Notes: a model not told the origin generated them from the sequence alone. Positions 27,665 to 36,264 are shown, counted from the first letter of the stretch. The stretch is DNA of 64,000 bases from Flagellimonas oceanensis (GCF_003992595.1 NZ_RZNA01000039.1:1-64000); one strand, 5' to 3'. Program-made: numbers and translations.

Positions 27665-29068
27665 TTATTTTACCATTTCATTTTTTACCGCTTTCAACCA
27701 TTCCTTATGAAGCTTGAGCAACTCCGTAAGCTCCTTAGGATTAGATGCTGCCAAGTTTTTTTTCTCCGCAATGTCCCTCTCTAAATTGACCAAATACAAC
27801 GAGGGTAGGTTTGAGGGTTTTTCCTTACCCATAGGTTCATACACATTACCTATGAGTTTCCAAGGTCCTTTTCGGACCGCCCACTGGGATTTTACATCAC
27901 TATAATTTCCAAACTGCCAATAAACAACCTCATGGGCGGACGGCTTGCTTACGTCTTTGATGACGGGCATCAAGCTTTTACCATCGATGCTTTCATCAAA
28001 CTTCGAATCTGTAAGCTCTGCTATGGTTCTGAACCAATCCATTTCCATGGAAAGCTGATTCCTAATTTCATTGGCCGGAATCAATTTGGGGTACCTAATA
28101 ATAGCAGGTACCCGAATGCCCCCTTCAAACAAACTGAACTTACTTCCACGATAAGGGCCAGCATTTCCTCCTCCGTAAAAAGCACGTGCTTCCCTCGAAT
28201 GTCCATGATCTGATTGAAAAATAACTATGGTATCATCCGTAAGGCCATTTTCATCTAAATAATCTAATACTTCCCCTATTTTCTCATCGGTATTGGAAAC
28301 AAATGCGGCATATTCCTTTCTAGGAGTAGGCAAGTCCTTATAGCGCTCCAACCACTTTGGTGTGCCTTGGTAAGGATAGTGAGGTGCATTAAATGCCCAA
28401 TATATAAAGAAAGGTTGCTCTTGGTTTTGACCAATAACTTCTTTGATTTCCCGAACCATCAAATCCGAAAAATGTTCTCCAGGATAATATACCTCCTCGG
28501 CGTTTCGATACAAATCATGTTTATTTGGCCCGTTCCAGTAGAAAAAATGGGAATAATTGTCAATACATCCTCTTTCATGGCCAAAGAAATGATCGAATCC
28601 CTGTGCATTCGGTAAGTTTTCATCCCTATGTCCCAAATGCCATTTTCCAATCAAAGCAGTATAATAGCCGTTTTCTTTTAACATTTCAGCCATGGTTACC
28701 TGATTGGTAGGCAGGCCGTATTGTCCGGCACTTTTTGCATGTTCAGGAATGGGCACGTTATTCGGCAGTCCTGCCCTTAAGTTTGTCTTGCCCGTCAACA
28801 GGGCAGCACGTGAAGGTGAACAGACCGGGGCAGCGGCATAAAATTGCGTGAATCTTACACCTTCTTTGGCCAAACGGTCCATATTTGGAGTATAAAGATC
28901 ATCGGCCCCATAGCTGTTTAAATCCACACTCCCTTGATCATCAGTAAGGATTACAATTACATTGGGCTTATTAGTTTTTGTGGTCTGTGCTATACCTTTG
29001 GGATAAAACAAGGTAAAAAAAGCACAGAGCAGTATTTGAATTGGGTATCCTGTAATTTTATTGCTCAT
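27665..29068 (-). CDS. Sulfatase (S1 family, arylsulfatase A-like), secreted
   Basis: A 467-residue sulfatase with a signal peptide (about 1-27, ending GIAQ). The metal motif LTDDQG is at 41-46 and the formylglycine site is Cys83 in CSPSRAALLTG. GKWHLGH and the QSDHGHS metal site are intact. The layout resembles arylsulfatase A-type S1 enzymes; the exact subfamily is unclear. It heads the sulfatase-GMC-subunit 3 transcription unit and has upstream element B, shared with the BspA-like gene. Confidence 0.9.
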   Translation of the reverse strand: MSNKITGYPIQILLCAFFTLFYPKGIAQTTKTNKPNVIVILTDDQGSVDLNSYGADDLYTPNMDRLAKEGVRFTQFYAAAPVCSPSRAALLTGKTNLRAGLPNNVPIPEHAKSAGQYGLPTNQVTMAEMLKENGYYTALIGKWHLGHRDENLPNAQGFDHFFGHERGCIDNYSHFFYWNGPNKHDLYRNAEEVYYPGEHFSDLMVREIKEVIGQNQEQPFFIYWAFNAPHYPYQGTPKWLERYKDLPTPRKEYAAFVSNTDEKIGEVLDYLDENGLTDDTIVIFQSDHGHSREARAFYGGGNAGPYRGSKFSLFEGGIRVPAIIRYPKLIPANEIRNQLSMEMDWFRTIAELTDSKFDESIDGKSLMPVIKDVSKPSAHEVVYWQFGNYSDVKSQWAVRKGPWKLIGNVYEPMGKEKPSNLPSLYLVNLERDIAEKKNLAASNPKELTELLKLHKEWLKAVKNEMVK

Positions 29069-29135
29069 CGGCGCTTAATTGAAATTGTATTTGAAAAACA
29101 TATATATTCCTAATAAATAACCTCATACTATGCAT

Positions 29136-29224
29136 ATAGAACTGTGTGATGTACAAAATTCCCTATACAATTGATAGTTTGTTATTTGTATTAAAGACAA
29201 TACAGATTTTGTATACCCTTAGTT
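29136..29224 (-). promoter_or_regulatory. Conserved upstream element, copy B (before sulfatase)
   Basis: Reverse complement of the element at 21484-21570; the best block is AGGGTATACAAAATCTG at 29203-29219. It ends 72 bp before the sulfatase ATG at 29068, almost the same placement as copy A. Probably the binding site of a shared activator together with the promoter. Confidence 0.6.
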
Positions 29225-29606
29225 TTGTGAAATTTTATTAAACTTCAACCTATTCAAACCTGAATACCTTAGCTTAATATTGAGGGACCTAGAAGAATTG
29301 TTTTTCTGCATGTTGCAACCTTTTAGAGTGCGAATACTGTGAAAGTCAAAACACTAGAAAAATGGTCCTAAAAGTTATTTAAAGTCACAACAAGAACTGT
29401 AAGTGTTTGCTCCCGATGGGAACATGTTTGATATGATTTCAGATGGTTCTAAATGAATTCAAACGATATGCATAAAAAAACAAAAAACCTGAAGGGATTA
29501 GAACCAAAACTCTGAATCCCAATATTGACGTAAGGTTTGGAGATATTGGATAAAAACTGGACACCCTATAGGACACCTTTATCCTTGGTCAAATTTGGGC
29601 ACAAAA

Positions 29607-29640
29607 AAAGCCAGAAAATATATATTTTCTGGCTTTCAAT
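29607..29640. terminator. Perfect 30-bp palindrome, bidirectional terminator-like
   Basis: 29607-29636 reads the same on both strands: outer arms AAAGCCAGAAAA and TTTTCTGGCTTT with a TATATA centre. A-rich sequence lies before it and T-rich arms end it, giving a terminator in either direction. Both flanking genes point away from it, so no annotated transcript explains it. Confidence 0.6.
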
Positions 29641-30468
29641 TAAATATGATATCGCTTGTATCCAAGCAATATCATATTCGTCGGGGTGGCAGACCTATTA
29701 TAGGAAAGCCAATACACTGTATTTCAATTACTTACAAAACTTTTCAAAGCTTGCGCACCTATTTGCACAACAAACCCAAAAAAGAGCTCTGGAGGATATA
29801 ATTTGACCCCCAATGATTTGTTTAAAGTACTAAAAAAATGTTGAATGGATGTTTAAGTAAATTAACCCCTAATTGGATAAGATTTTTGCAACAGTAGTCC
29901 CTTTCTGGGCCAATATTATATTTTTATGTTGTGCTGAAATTATGTTTTTATGTTAAAGCATACAATTTCAACTAATTAAAAACTGAAATAGTTACTTGAA
30001 ACTCTTGATTTTAACCCAAGAACACTCTTATATTAAGTGGAAAAAGAAAAGTCCTAACCGTATAACAATTTAATTATCGGCAGTAAAGCGTAATTATGAT
30101 CTCAGCATTAGAAGTGTAATACTGTGGCTGTTATATTTTATCTCAATTGATAACTGATATTTTGAATGTTGCCATGATATATGGTTAGAGAGAACAGTTT
30201 AATGCCTATCTTTAGAAGAATATATTTTGTTCAAACCCTTTTCTAAAGTCTTACTACTATCTTATTGCCCGTAGAGAAAAGGTTTTTTACACATCTATTT
30301 ACAAATATTTCACAATTCTTCAGGGTAAGGGAATCAAAAATAAAGTTGTGTTTCCTTTATAAGCTTTGATGTTTTAGCATAGAAGTGACATCTGTAGCAT
30401 AATTCGAGAACATAATGTTTTGCGATGCTGTGCTGTGGAAATGAGTAATTAAACCTAAAATTAATAGA

Positions 30469-31374
30469 ATGGCAGACAAGGCAGATTTGGATTTTACGTA
30501 CACCACCATAGACAAAATATTCCGTTTAAGCATGGGTGAAACCGCAGATTACAGCGGTGCCAAGTACGATGGTGATTTTTCCATGTCCTTGGAGGAGGCG
30601 CAAAAGGAAAAGAACAGGTTTATAGCGGACAGCCTCAATATAGATGGGGAAAGCAAGGTGTTGGATATGGCCTGTGGCTGGGGTCCATTCTCCCATTTTA
30701 TCACAAAGGAAAGGGGGGCAATCAGTATTGGATTGACCTTATCGAAGGGTCAAGCGGAGGCATGCCAAAAAAATGGACTAAATGTGTTTGTAAAGGATTG
30801 CCGGTATGTAAAACCGGAAGATTTTGGAACCTTTGATGCCATAACTTGTATAGGAGGTTTAGAACATTTTTGTTCGGTTGAGGAGTGGAAAGAGGGGAAT
30901 CAAGAAAAGGTATATAGTGATTTTTTCAGAACCCTTAATGATTTATTGCCAAAAGGAGGTAGGTTCTACATGCAGACCATGACGTTTAGCAAAAACATGA
31001 TCGATTTTGAAGAACTGGACGTCAAGGCCAAAAAAGGCTCCGCGGCCCATGTCATGGCACTAATGGTCAAAGAATTTCCGGGTTCATGGTTGCCCTACGG
31101 CCCAGAAATGGTGATACGAAATGCAGAACCAAACTTTAAATTGATCTCGCAAAGTAGTGGTAGACTGGACTATATTGAGACGATAAGCCAATGGCGAAAG
31201 AAGTTCAGGAAGTTCAACCTGAAAAAATATTGGCTCTACTTATCCCTAGTACCCAAATACGTTATGGACAGGGAATTTAGACATCAAGTGGCCGTCTTCA
31301 AGATCAGCCCGAACAAAATATGCTTTGAAAAGGAAATAATGGACCATTATCGGTTGGTGTTTGAGAAAATTTAG
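30469..31374 (+). CDS. Cyclopropane-fatty-acyl-phospholipid synthase-like methyltransferase
   Basis: A 301-residue SAM-dependent methyltransferase of the CFA synthase/CMAS class. VLDMACGWGPFSHF is motif I, GLTLSKGQAEACQKNGL follows in the family manner, and CIGGLEHF matches the active-site region (family SxGMxEH). It lacks the N-terminal domain of the 380-residue E. coli CFA synthase. It probably modifies membrane lipid acyl chains or a related small molecule. It is the first gene after the long gap and precedes an AraC-type regulator on the same strand. Its start follows TTAATAGA with no strong Shine-Dalgarno, normal for this phylum. Confidence 0.82.
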   Translation: MADKADLDFTYTTIDKIFRLSMGETADYSGAKYDGDFSMSLEEAQKEKNRFIADSLNIDGESKVLDMACGWGPFSHFITKERGAISIGLTLSKGQAEACQKNGLNVFVKDCRYVKPEDFGTFDAITCIGGLEHFCSVEEWKEGNQEKVYSDFFRTLNDLLPKGGRFYMQTMTFSKNMIDFEELDVKAKKGSAAHVMALMVKEFPGSWLPYGPEMVIRNAEPNFKLISQSSGRLDYIETISQWRKKFRKFNLKKYWLYLSLVPKYVMDREFRHQVAVFKISPNKICFEKEIMDHYRLVFEKI

Positions 31375-31434
31375 ACAGTCAAAAGTTTATTGATCAAATC
31401 CTTGGAATTGAGAAAGACCATTCAAAATAAATGA

Positions 31435-31995
31435 ATGAAATTATATATAAAATACATGGTCAGTCTTCGCTGTAAAATGTTGGTAAATGAAGAATTGACA
31501 AAGTTGGGACTGGATTATGTTACATTGAATCTGGGCATGGTGGAAACTAAGGAGGAAATTACCCATGAAAAGAGAATCCAACTCAAAAATAATCTGCTGA
31601 AGTCTGGATTGGAATTATTGGATGACAAAAAGAGCATATTGATTGAAAAAATCAAGAATGTAATAATTGAAATGATCCATCATACCGATGAGATTCCAAA
31701 AACCAATTACTCCGGGTATTTAAGTGAAAAATTAGGATATGACTACACGTATTTGTCCAACACGTTTTCAGAGGTGAAAGGAATCACTTTACAGCATTAT
31801 ATCATTAAGCACAAAATCGAAAGAGTAAAAGAGTTGCTTTTATATGACGAACTCAATCTTACCGAAATAGCATATAAACTTCATTATAGTAGCTCCGCAC
31901 ATCTCTCCAATCAATTTAAAAAAGTCACCGGTCTCACACCCTCCTATTATAAAAAGTTAAAGGCAAAAAGGACACAAAACTTGGAAAACCTGTGA
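31435..31995 (+). CDS. AraC-type regulator with short N-terminal domain
   Basis: A 186-residue protein. Residues 1-75 (KYMVSLRCKMLVNEELTKLGL) form a small domain seen in Bacteroidetes AraC proteins. Residues 90-180 are an AraC HTH pair (YLSNTFSEVKGITLQHYIIKHKIERVKELL, then LTEIAYKLHYSSSAHLSNQFKKVTGLTPS). No sensor-kinase or cupin domain is present. It likely controls neighbouring stress-type genes; its signal is unknown. It starts 60 bp after the methyltransferase. Confidence 0.87.
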   Translation: MKLYIKYMVSLRCKMLVNEELTKLGLDYVTLNLGMVETKEEITHEKRIQLKNNLLKSGLELLDDKKSILIEKIKNVIIEMIHHTDEIPKTNYSGYLSEKLGYDYTYLSNTFSEVKGITLQHYIIKHKIERVKELLLYDELNLTEIAYKLHYSSSAHLSNQFKKVTGLTPSYYKKLKAKRTQNLENL

Positions 31996-32070
31996 TATAT
32001 GTAAAGTTTATAATTATTTATATAGCAAACCCCACCTAATTCCATCGCACCTTTATTCATTGCTGGCAAT

Positions 32071-32256
32071 ATGATCAGTATGGTAACAAACTATTATATG
32101 GACATATTTGAAAAAAATATATCGGTTAAAGGGATTCTAGGAAAACTTCTCAGTCTTTCCAATCCGATCATTGAAGGACTAAGATTAAAAAATGAAGAAG
32201 AAAATGAATTGCACAAAAGTTTAGTACCTGGGTTGATTCGAATTAAAAATGATTGA
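32071..32256 (+). CDS. Possible small hypothetical protein
   Basis: A 61-residue frame beginning MISMVTNYYMDIFEKNIS. No family is recognised, and no supporting ribosome site or neighbour overlap. It is followed by a good terminator (32340-32376), which allows that 32.07 kb is transcribed. Could equally be chance. Confidence 0.25.
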   Translation: MISMVTNYYMDIFEKNISVKGILGKLLSLSNPIIEGLRLKNEEENELHKSLVPGLIRIKND

Positions 32257-32339
32257 AAGTAATCTTTAATGTATTGTTGGCTCCGATGCATTGAAGCAAT
32301 TTAATTTGTTGATACGTGCTTTTAAATTTTTAGAAGCCC

Positions 32340-32376
32340 AAAAAAGAGCAGGAACTAAAAAACACTGCTCTTTTTT
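32340..32376 (+). terminator. Rho-independent terminator
   Basis: A 12-bp stem (AAAAAAGAGCAG with CTGCTCTTTTTT) around a 13-nt loop, ending in TTTTTT. It closes the unit that begins with the methyltransferase/AraC genes; by symmetry it could act on the other strand. The rest of 32257-32564 shows no gene. Confidence 0.75.
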
Positions 32377-32564
32377 CTTGGTGTTACTTTCCTCCAGCCC
32401 AAAAGAACATTTTGCAATCATTGTCCCAACCATTCCAATTATCCCAAGCCAACAATAAACATTGAGTTGTGAGAAAATGTGTCATCTATTTTATTCTGTT
32501 CATAACAATGCTCATGCTGGCAAGCACATTGCCATGAAGCAATGACAACTTAAATAAACACACT

Positions 32565-32681
32565 ATGTCAAAAGAAAGAGAAGGAAAGAAAAAGTCGGGA
32601 AAAACACCACCTTCAAAGACCCCTAAAGAAAAAAAGGCGGCAAAAAAGGCCAAGCGCAACGCCAAAAATAGGTCGGAATAG
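32565..32681 (+). CDS. 38-residue lysine-rich basic protein
   Basis: ATG at 32565 to TAG at 32681, 38 codons. The product starts MSKEREGKKKSGKTPPSK and has about sixteen Lys/Arg residues in the second half and middle (KEKKAAKKAKRNAKNRSE). Short Lys-rich proteins of this type occur in many Bacteroidetes. The function is unknown; the composition suggests nucleic acid or ribosome contact. It lies 31 bp before the cupin gene and may lead that operon. Confidence 0.6.
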   Translation: MSKEREGKKKSGKTPPSKTPKEKKAAKKAKRNAKNRSE

Positions 32682-32712
32682 CAGGAAGGGACCAATATTA
32701 AATTATTTAATT

Positions 32713-33045
32713 ATGGAAAAGGGTGAATTTGAGGAATCCAAGACGTTTAACCTAGCGGATATACTGGAGTTCAATTCCAATGCCATCGTGGTAAAAAACA
32801 TAAGTGTCCAGAACAACTGTATCATACAAGCATTCGCATTTGATTTTGGCAAGGTTTTGTCCCATAATGAATCCCCTTTTGTTCGATTCATCCATATCAT
32901 TGAAGGAAAGGCCGAGGTGGTCATAAACGGTAATTCTACTTTTATGCGGAGAGGGGATTCCATAATTATCCCTGCATTTATACCCTGCTCCTTTGAAGCA
33001 AATCATAAGTTTAAGATGCTATGTACCACTATAAAAAATGAATGA
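32713..33045 (+). CDS. Small cupin-domain protein
   Basis: A 110-residue single-domain cupin: SHNESPFVRFIHIIEGKAEVVINGNSTFMRRGDSIIIPAF carries the two cupin strand motifs, though only one canonical metal histidine is evident. Such proteins bind small ligands or act as isomerases. It starts a tight plus-strand run (cupin, small protein, DUF1611, racemase, VanX-like dipeptidase), so a role in sensing or handling a D-amino-acid compound is possible but unproven. Confidence 0.7.
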   Translation: MEKGEFEESKTFNLADILEFNSNAIVVKNISVQNNCIIQAFAFDFGKVLSHNESPFVRFIHIIEGKAEVVINGNSTFMRRGDSIIIPAFIPCSFEANHKFKMLCTTIKNE

Positions 33046-33078
33046 CCCGTTTATTTCATCTACACAAAAGCATATACA

Positions 33079-33300
33079 ATGAAAAAGGATTACATGGAAA
33101 AAAGATATAAAAAAGGAGACCTTGTTTATGCAAAGGTAAGGCCCAGTGTCATTCTTGTTGTACGATTGTATGTCCGAAAGGTCTATTACTGTGCCATCCA
33201 GAACAACACTGCCGCAAATGAACTGGTTTATTTCGATAGCGAGCTTAGACCGTATATAGGTACTCTATCTACTATTAAAGTTGAACAACTGACATTATGA
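33079..33300 (+). CDS. Conserved small hypothetical protein
   Basis: A 73-residue protein; M6 (33094) may be the true start, giving MEKRYKKGDLVYAKVRPSV. A predicted all-beta, KOW/SH3-like layout (GDLVYAKV, LVVRLYVRKVYYC, LVYFDSELRPY). Its last codon overlaps the start of the DUF1611 gene as ATGA, so translation of the two is coupled. No function is recognised. Confidence 0.6.
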   Translation: MKKDYMEKRYKKGDLVYAKVRPSVILVVRLYVRKVYYCAIQNNTAANELVYFDSELRPYIGTLSTIKVEQLTL

Positions 33301-34376
33301 AAGAAAGCGCATTGGTTTATTGTGAAAGTGAATTTGGGAATATAGACGGCAAAGTGGCCAATGGACTCATTAGGCAATCGGAAAAGTATGCCATTGTTGG
33401 GGTAGTGGACAGTACCAAAGCCGGACAAGATGCAGGAGAGTATCTTGATGGCGTGAAAAACACAATTCCAATTTTTAAGAGCATTGAAAGTGCATTGGAA
33501 GAATTGGGCAGGATCCCAAAATACTTTATCTATGGTATCGCACCACTCGCTTCGTTTTTAAGCAATGAACAAAGAGAGGTTATCTTTATGGCTATCAAAA
33601 ATGGGATGAACATCGTTAATGGCCTTCCCGAATTTTTCAACGATGACCCGCAATTTGCCCAAATGGCCCATGAATATGGAGTGGCCATCCAAGATGTGCG
33701 AAAGCCGCCCGCACGTGAAATCCTCCACAATTTTACTGGACATATCCAATACATAAAGGTTCCGATCGTAACGGTCATGGGAACTGATTGTGCGGTCGGC
33801 AAAAGAACCACTGCCTTGTTTTTGGTGGAGGCGCTTCGGAATGAAGGCTTGAATGCCGTTTTTGTCACCACCGGTCAAACGGGCCTCCTCCAAGGTTCCG
33901 AATATGGGGTGGCAGTGGACGTACTGACCTCTGGGTTTGCCACGGGAGAAGTTGAGCATGCCATTCTGAATGCCTGTGAGAAAGAGGAACCCGATATCAT
34001 TGTAGTGGAAGGTCAAGGGGCGTTGAGCCATCCCGCATTTACCTCTTCTAGCGCCATCCTGCGAGGTGCAATGCCCGATGCCATTATTTTACAACACCCC
34101 CCCAAGCGAAAAAGCTATTGTGATTATCCGAAAATTCCAATGTTGGGGCTGGTAGGTGAGATCGAAATGATAGAGATGTTCTCCAAAGCCAGGGTTATGG
34201 CCATTACCATCAACCATGAAAAGATGGACAATGCCGAAATAAGCCAATTCATTAAGCGATATGAATCCGAGTTTAATCTGCCCGTCACGGATGTTTTGAA
34301 GTATGGGTGCGATAAATTGGTAAAAGCATTGCTCCGGACATTTCCGGAGCTTGCAAGGGAATCGGTGCCCGTTTGA
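33297..34376 (+). CDS. DUF1611 family protein (DgcN-like), P-loop
   Basis: A 359-residue two-domain protein. The N-terminal DUF1611_N Rossmann-like domain (about 5-150) is followed by the DUF1611 P-loop domain (about 155-355) with the nucleotide loop MGTDCAVGKRTT at 161-172. The family includes DgcN, reported to act in D-glutamate catabolism as an N-acyltransferase, alongside an enolase-superfamily partner DgcA. Here the partner is a PLP-type racemase instead. It overlaps both neighbours by 4 bp (ATGA and TTGA), which shows a coupled operon. Substrate is unknown. Confidence 0.78.
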   Translation: MKESALVYCESEFGNIDGKVANGLIRQSEKYAIVGVVDSTKAGQDAGEYLDGVKNTIPIFKSIESALEELGRIPKYFIYGIAPLASFLSNEQREVIFMAIKNGMNIVNGLPEFFNDDPQFAQMAHEYGVAIQDVRKPPAREILHNFTGHIQYIKVPIVTVMGTDCAVGKRTTALFLVEALRNEGLNAVFVTTGQTGLLQGSEYGVAVDVLTSGFATGEVEHAILNACEKEEPDIIVVEGQGALSHPAFTSSSAILRGAMPDAIILQHPPKRKSYCDYPKIPMLGLVGEIEMIEMFSKARVMAITINHEKMDNAEISQFIKRYESEFNLPVTDVLKYGCDKLVKALLRTFPELARESVPV

Positions 34377-35458
34377 ACCTTCCGAGAATAGATATCGATT
34401 CTGCGAAAATTGCATATAACGTCCAAAAATTGACAACACTATATGGCTCCAAGGGCATCAAGATAATAGGTGTAACCAAGGTCATTGGTGGAGATCCGAC
34501 CATCGCTGGGATCTTGGTGGACAATGGCATCAAGATCCTTGCGGACTCCAGATTGGAAAACATATTGAGAATGCGTAAAGCCGGTATAAGGGCACAGTAC
34601 ATGTTGCTCAGGTCACCCGCACTCAGCCAAGTGGAGAAAGTGGTCGCCCATGCACATATCAGCTTGAATTCGGAACTCATAGTGCTCAAGGAACTTTCAA
34701 AGCATGCCTTGAAAAATCATAGTATCCATAAAGTGATCCTAATGGTGGAACTTGGAGATCTGCGTGAAGGAATCATGCCTTCGGAAATGGAGAATATGGT
34801 ACGAGCAGTGGTTGGCTTGCAAGGAATTGTCTTGATTGGGATCGGTACAAACCTTGCGTGTTTCAATGGAATAGCCCCCGACCTTGATAAGATGACCGAG
34901 CTATCCTCCATAGCTGTACATTTAGAAAACAAGTTCAATATTTCCCTGGATATTGTGTCCGGGGGGAACTCCGCAAACTATCATTGGTTCAAATCGTCAA
35001 AAAAACTGGGCAGAATTAACAGTTTGCGTTTGGGAGAATCCATTTTTCTGGGTAGGGAAGCACTTTGCAGGGAACCCATCCCTGGGCTTTTCACCGATAT
35101 ATTTACCCTTGTGACCGAGGTAATAGAGGCAAAACAAAAACCATCAAAACCTTATGGTAAAGCCTATCAAAACATGAACGGTGAAATCCCCCGTTTCAAA
35201 AATTTGGGCTTGATGTACAGGGCCATTTTAGGTATTGGCCAACAGGATGTTTTGGTTTCAGGAATTGTACCAAAACAAGATGTGACCATTTTAGGGGCAA
35301 GTAGCGATCATATTGTGGTAGATAACAATAAGGCAAATTTAAAGGTGGGGGATACCGTGACATTCGACCTTGACTACAATGCCCTCTTGAGAGGACTGAA
35401 CTCCACACACATAACAAAAAACCATGTCAACTATCATGAATGCCAAGAAGTATTGTGA
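34373..35458 (+). CDS. Fold-III PLP amino-acid racemase (alanine/ornithine racemase-like)
   Basis: A 361-residue protein starting at a TTG that overlaps the DUF1611 stop. The alanine-racemase N-terminal barrel begins PRIDIDSAKIAYNVQKL, with the PLP lysine at K36 (GVTKV). MVELGDLREGIMP and SGGNSANY match the ornithine-racemase/YhfX-like branch that lacks the classical Alr C-terminal signature. It interconverts L- and D-forms of an amino acid in the cytosol. Coupled to DUF1611 upstream and to a D,D-dipeptidase downstream. Confidence 0.82.
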   Translation: MNLPRIDIDSAKIAYNVQKLTTLYGSKGIKIIGVTKVIGGDPTIAGILVDNGIKILADSRLENILRMRKAGIRAQYMLLRSPALSQVEKVVAHAHISLNSELIVLKELSKHALKNHSIHKVILMVELGDLREGIMPSEMENMVRAVVGLQGIVLIGIGTNLACFNGIAPDLDKMTELSSIAVHLENKFNISLDIVSGGNSANYHWFKSSKKLGRINSLRLGESIFLGREALCREPIPGLFTDIFTLVTEVIEAKQKPSKPYGKAYQNMNGEIPRFKNLGLMYRAILGIGQQDVLVSGIVPKQDVTILGASSDHIVVDNNKANLKVGDTVTFDLDYNALLRGLNSTHITKNHVNYHECQEVL

Positions 35459-36119
35459 AGCTGTGGAAGCCAAAGATGCCCGAAACAAGATCTTGGCCCC
35501 GACCATTCCGATCCGGGAAAATCACACCGCCCTTAAAAGCTTAAAAGAGACAGGTCTTGATTTGATTTTTGAACCTTCGTTCATGGATGATTATCAATAT
35601 CTCGTCCGGGAGGATATGATCGAAAAAATAGCCCGTATAAGTCAACGATTACATGCGCAAAATAAAACCTTGATCATCCGTTCTGCATGGAGGTCCTTTG
35701 AACATCAACAGCTACTTTGGGAAACCAAATTTATATCCTTTGGAAGAATGCAAAGGACGCATCCTGAAAAGTCTTTGAAAGAGATCGAAGAGATGGTCAG
35801 CCATTTTATTGCTCCGCCCAAAGAGTCAATGCATACCACAGGCGGTGCAATAGATGCATTGATCTATGATGCCGTTCAAGATTGTGTCATGGACTTTGGA
35901 ACGAATACTGGGCTGGAAATCAAGCTCTCAAAGCAATGTTACCCCTATCACCCGGGCATTGGCCCTGAAGCGAAGAAGAATAGGGCCCTGTTGATCGGAT
36001 TGTTTGAAGATGAAGATTTTGTGTGTGATCTTAAAGAATATTGGCATTTTGATTATGGTGATGTCATGTGGGCCATTGGAAAAGAAAAGGAATATGCCAT
36101 TTATGGCCCGATAATGTAA
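35424..36119 (+). CDS. D-alanyl-D-alanine dipeptidase (VanX/DdpX type, M15)
   Basis: A 231-residue zinc peptidase. The metal ligands H137 and D144 lie in SMHTTGGAID and H208 in EYWHFDYGD, with catalytic E205; R87 in IIRSAWR corresponds to the conserved active-site Arg. This is the VanX/DdpX signature (SxHxxGxAxD and ExWH). No signal peptide, so it hydrolyses D-Ala-D-Ala or related D,D-dipeptides in the cytosol. It overlaps the racemase gene by 35 bp; M5 is an alternative start. There is no VanH/VanA nearby, so it is for salvage, not glycopeptide resistance. Confidence 0.87.
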   Translation: MSTIMNAKKYCEAVEAKDARNKILAPTIPIRENHTALKSLKETGLDLIFEPSFMDDYQYLVREDMIEKIARISQRLHAQNKTLIIRSAWRSFEHQQLLWETKFISFGRMQRTHPEKSLKEIEEMVSHFIAPPKESMHTTGGAIDALIYDAVQDCVMDFGTNTGLEIKLSKQCYPYHPGIGPEAKKNRALLIGLFEDEDFVCDLKEYWHFDYGDVMWAIGKEKEYAIYGPIM

Positions 36120-36264
36120 ATAAAATAAGCTTTCAAGGGATCAGACAATGGACAGATAGTTTTTTGCCCCCATTGGACAATCTGTGATTTATGCAAGATT
36201 GGTTTGGTTCGGTGTAACAGTTTGGGGATGTGAAATCCCATCTTTGCAATTAAACACAATTACT

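Larger units (their letters stand above)
29069..30468. other. Long AT-rich divergent gap without recognisable gene
   Basis: The 1.4 kb between the sulfatase (leftward) and the methyltransferase (rightward) holds upstream element B (29136-29224), a perfect 30-bp palindrome (29607-29636) and a second inverted repeat (arms around 29648-29659 and 29667-29678, core ATGATAT/ATATCAT). Short frames across the palindrome are not convincing. Nothing else was seen in 29.8-30.4 kb except promoter-like AT-rich sequence. Confidence 0.6.

Noticed and set aside
29537..29806. 89-codon plus-strand frame
   Set aside because: It crosses the 30-bp palindrome, so part of its product is just the translated hairpin, and no family feature is seen.
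35424..36119. Vancomycin resistance role for the VanX-like gene
   Set aside because: No vanH, vanA or vanRS genes nearby; the neighbours indicate salvage.
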